Source: Fuscibacter oryzae
GTDB lineage: Bacteria; Pseudomonadota; Alphaproteobacteria; Rhodobacterales; Rhodobacteraceae
Direction of reading: 5' to 3'
NCBI RefSeq assembly: GCF_016765795.1
Contig: NZ_JAESVP010000002.1
Coordinates: 372,001-436,000 of the forward strand
DNA length: 64,000 nucleotides
Part shown: one piece after another, positions 63,179 through 64,000 of the stretch
Numbering within the stretch: position 1 is the first letter of the stretch
Layout of the letters: every line of letters starts with the position of its first letter
Notes under the pieces: generated by a model
What the model was told of the DNA's origin: nothing
Database searches by the model: none
The model's input: only the letters and a program-made list of their open reading frames with translations
Position numbers and translations under genes: made by a program

Positions 63179-64000
63179 ATGCCCCACAAACCGCGCAAGA
63201 TCATCATTGATACCGACCCCGGCCAGGATGATGCCTTTGCCATCTTGCTGGCATTGGCCAGCCCCGAGGATGTGGAGGTGCTGGGGATCACAGCGGTCGC
63301 GGGGAATGTGCCGCTGCACTATACCGAGAAAAATACACGAATTATCTGCGAACTGGCCAAGAAACCTCATGTAAAAGTTTATGCCGGTTGCGACGGACCT
63401 TTGGCGCGCAAACTGGTGACGGCAGAGCATGTGCATGGCAAGACCGGGCTTGATGGCCCCGCCTTGCCAGAGCCGACCATGACCTTGCAGGCGCAACATG
63501 GGGTGGATTTCCTGATCGACACCCTGCGGCAAGAGGCATCTGGCACCGTGACCCTGTGCCCGCTGGGCCCGCTGACCAATATTGCCACTGCCTTTCAACG
63601 CGCGCCCGACATCATTGCCCGGGTGCAACAGATCGTGTTGATGGGCGGGGCGTATTTTGAGGTGGGCAACATCACGCCAGCGGCAGAATTCAACATCTAC
63701 GTCGATCCAGAAGCCGCTGATATTGTGTTTAAATCTGGCGCTCCACTGGTGGTAATGCCGCTGGATGTTACGCACAAAGCGCTGACCACCCGTGCGCGGG
63801 TAGAGGCGTTTCGCGGTTTGGGCACCGAGGTGGGCCGGATGGCCGCCGAATGGGCCGATTTCTTTGAACGGTTCGATATGGAGAAATACGGCAGCGAGGG
63901 CGCCCCGCTGCATGACCCGACCGTGATAGCCTATCTGATCAACCCCGGCCTTTTCGCCGGTCGCCATATCAACGTCGAGATCGAAGTGCAGTCCGACCTG
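63179..64000 (+). CDS. Nucleoside hydrolase, N-terminal part (runs off the window)
   Basis: 274 codons visible, no stop before the window end. The metal-binding motif IIIDTDPGQDDAFA (residues 8-21), LGPLTNIA, LMGGAYFEVGNITPAAEFNI and VDPEAADIVF are signatures of the IunH inosine-uridine hydrolase family. ATG at 63179 follows GGAAGGAG. Cleaves ribonucleosides to ribose and base in salvage; the exact nucleoside is unclear. The usual length is about 310 residues, so roughly 40 are missing. Confidence 0.94.
   Translation, partial: MPHKPRKIIIDTDPGQDDAFAILLALASPEDVEVLGITAVAGNVPLHYTEKNTRIICELAKKPHVKVYAGCDGPLARKLVTAEHVHGKTGLDGPALPEPTMTLQAQHGVDFLIDTLRQEASGTVTLCPLGPLTNIATAFQRAPDIIARVQQIVLMGGAYFEVGNITPAAEFNIYVDPEAADIVFKSGAPLVVMPLDVTHKALTTRARVEAFRGLGTEVGRMAAEWADFFERFDMEKYGSEGAPLHDPTVIAYLINPGLFAGRHINVEIEVQSDL

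Overview
The window is a high-GC, densely packed chromosomal segment from an alphaproteobacterium, almost certainly of the family Rhodobacteraceae. The evidence is the ntrB-ntrC-ntrY-ntrX-trkA-trkH-hfq-hflX order, NtrC and NtrX proteins without a GAFTGA loop, a HemB without the zinc-cysteine cluster, an IscR with a single cysteine, an iscR-iscS-sufBCD-sufS operon, and intergenic GGAGTATTT-type inverted repeats. I see no insertion sequence, prophage, CRISPR array or replication origin. The region is mostly core genome with a few accessory or decaying spots.

Layout. 1-10139 (+): nitrogen regulation (end of ntrB, ntrC, ntrY, ntrX), potassium uptake (trkA, trkH), the RNA chaperone hfq and the ribosome-splitting GTPase hflX, whose first codon appears to be non-canonical. 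10124-13119 (-): membrane-anchored penicillin-acylase-family hydrolase coupled to a GNAT acetyltransferase. 13199-19902: a beta-hydroxyacid dehydrogenase, a SYLF lipoprotein, hemB, a small membrane protein and mfd. 19899-23206 (-): acyl-CoA ligase, DsbA-like protein and MFS exporter. 23387-26216 (+): XRE-cupin regulator, metallophosphoesterase and a Ser/Thr kinase fused to a universal stress domain. 26198-26912 (-) holds a decayed arsenic-resistance remnant (arsC with a stop codon and two frameshifts, plus the tail of an aquaporin). A 38-codon entericidin-like gene and a peptide-type solute-binding protein follow. A candidate small RNA with its own promoter and terminator sits at 29032-29107.

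29183-37135: bdhA and a patatin-like lipase; DUF502; pseudouridine catabolism (psuK, DUF1349, psuG); a homocysteine S-methyltransferase family gene; rpsB (with a structured leader) and tsf. 37510-41160: LuxR-family regulator with a palindrome at its start codon, FAD oxidoreductase, gph, rpe and a tRNA-Arg(CCG). 41326-43431: a subtilisin-like protease that looks like a lipidated autotransporter. 43444-50983 (-): the iron-sulfur assembly operon iscR-iscS-sufB-sufC-sufD-yip1-yip1-sufS with a clear promoter and a candidate operator. 51125-64000: alpha/beta hydrolase, small protein and HD-domain nucleotidase; icd; a Gly/Ser-rich secreted protein under a perfect palindrome; DUF1127; membrane proteins including two tandem YitT paralogs; typA; an M20 peptidase; mazG; an iron-type solute-binding protein; and a nucleoside hydrolase cut by the window end.

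No wholly new defence or mobile system is visible. The items I would look at first are the candidate sRNA, the kinase-USP/phosphoesterase cluster, the lipidated subtilase autotransporter, the YIP1 pair embedded in the suf operon, the LuxR solo with altered ligand-pocket residues, the rpsB leader, and the ars pseudogenes.
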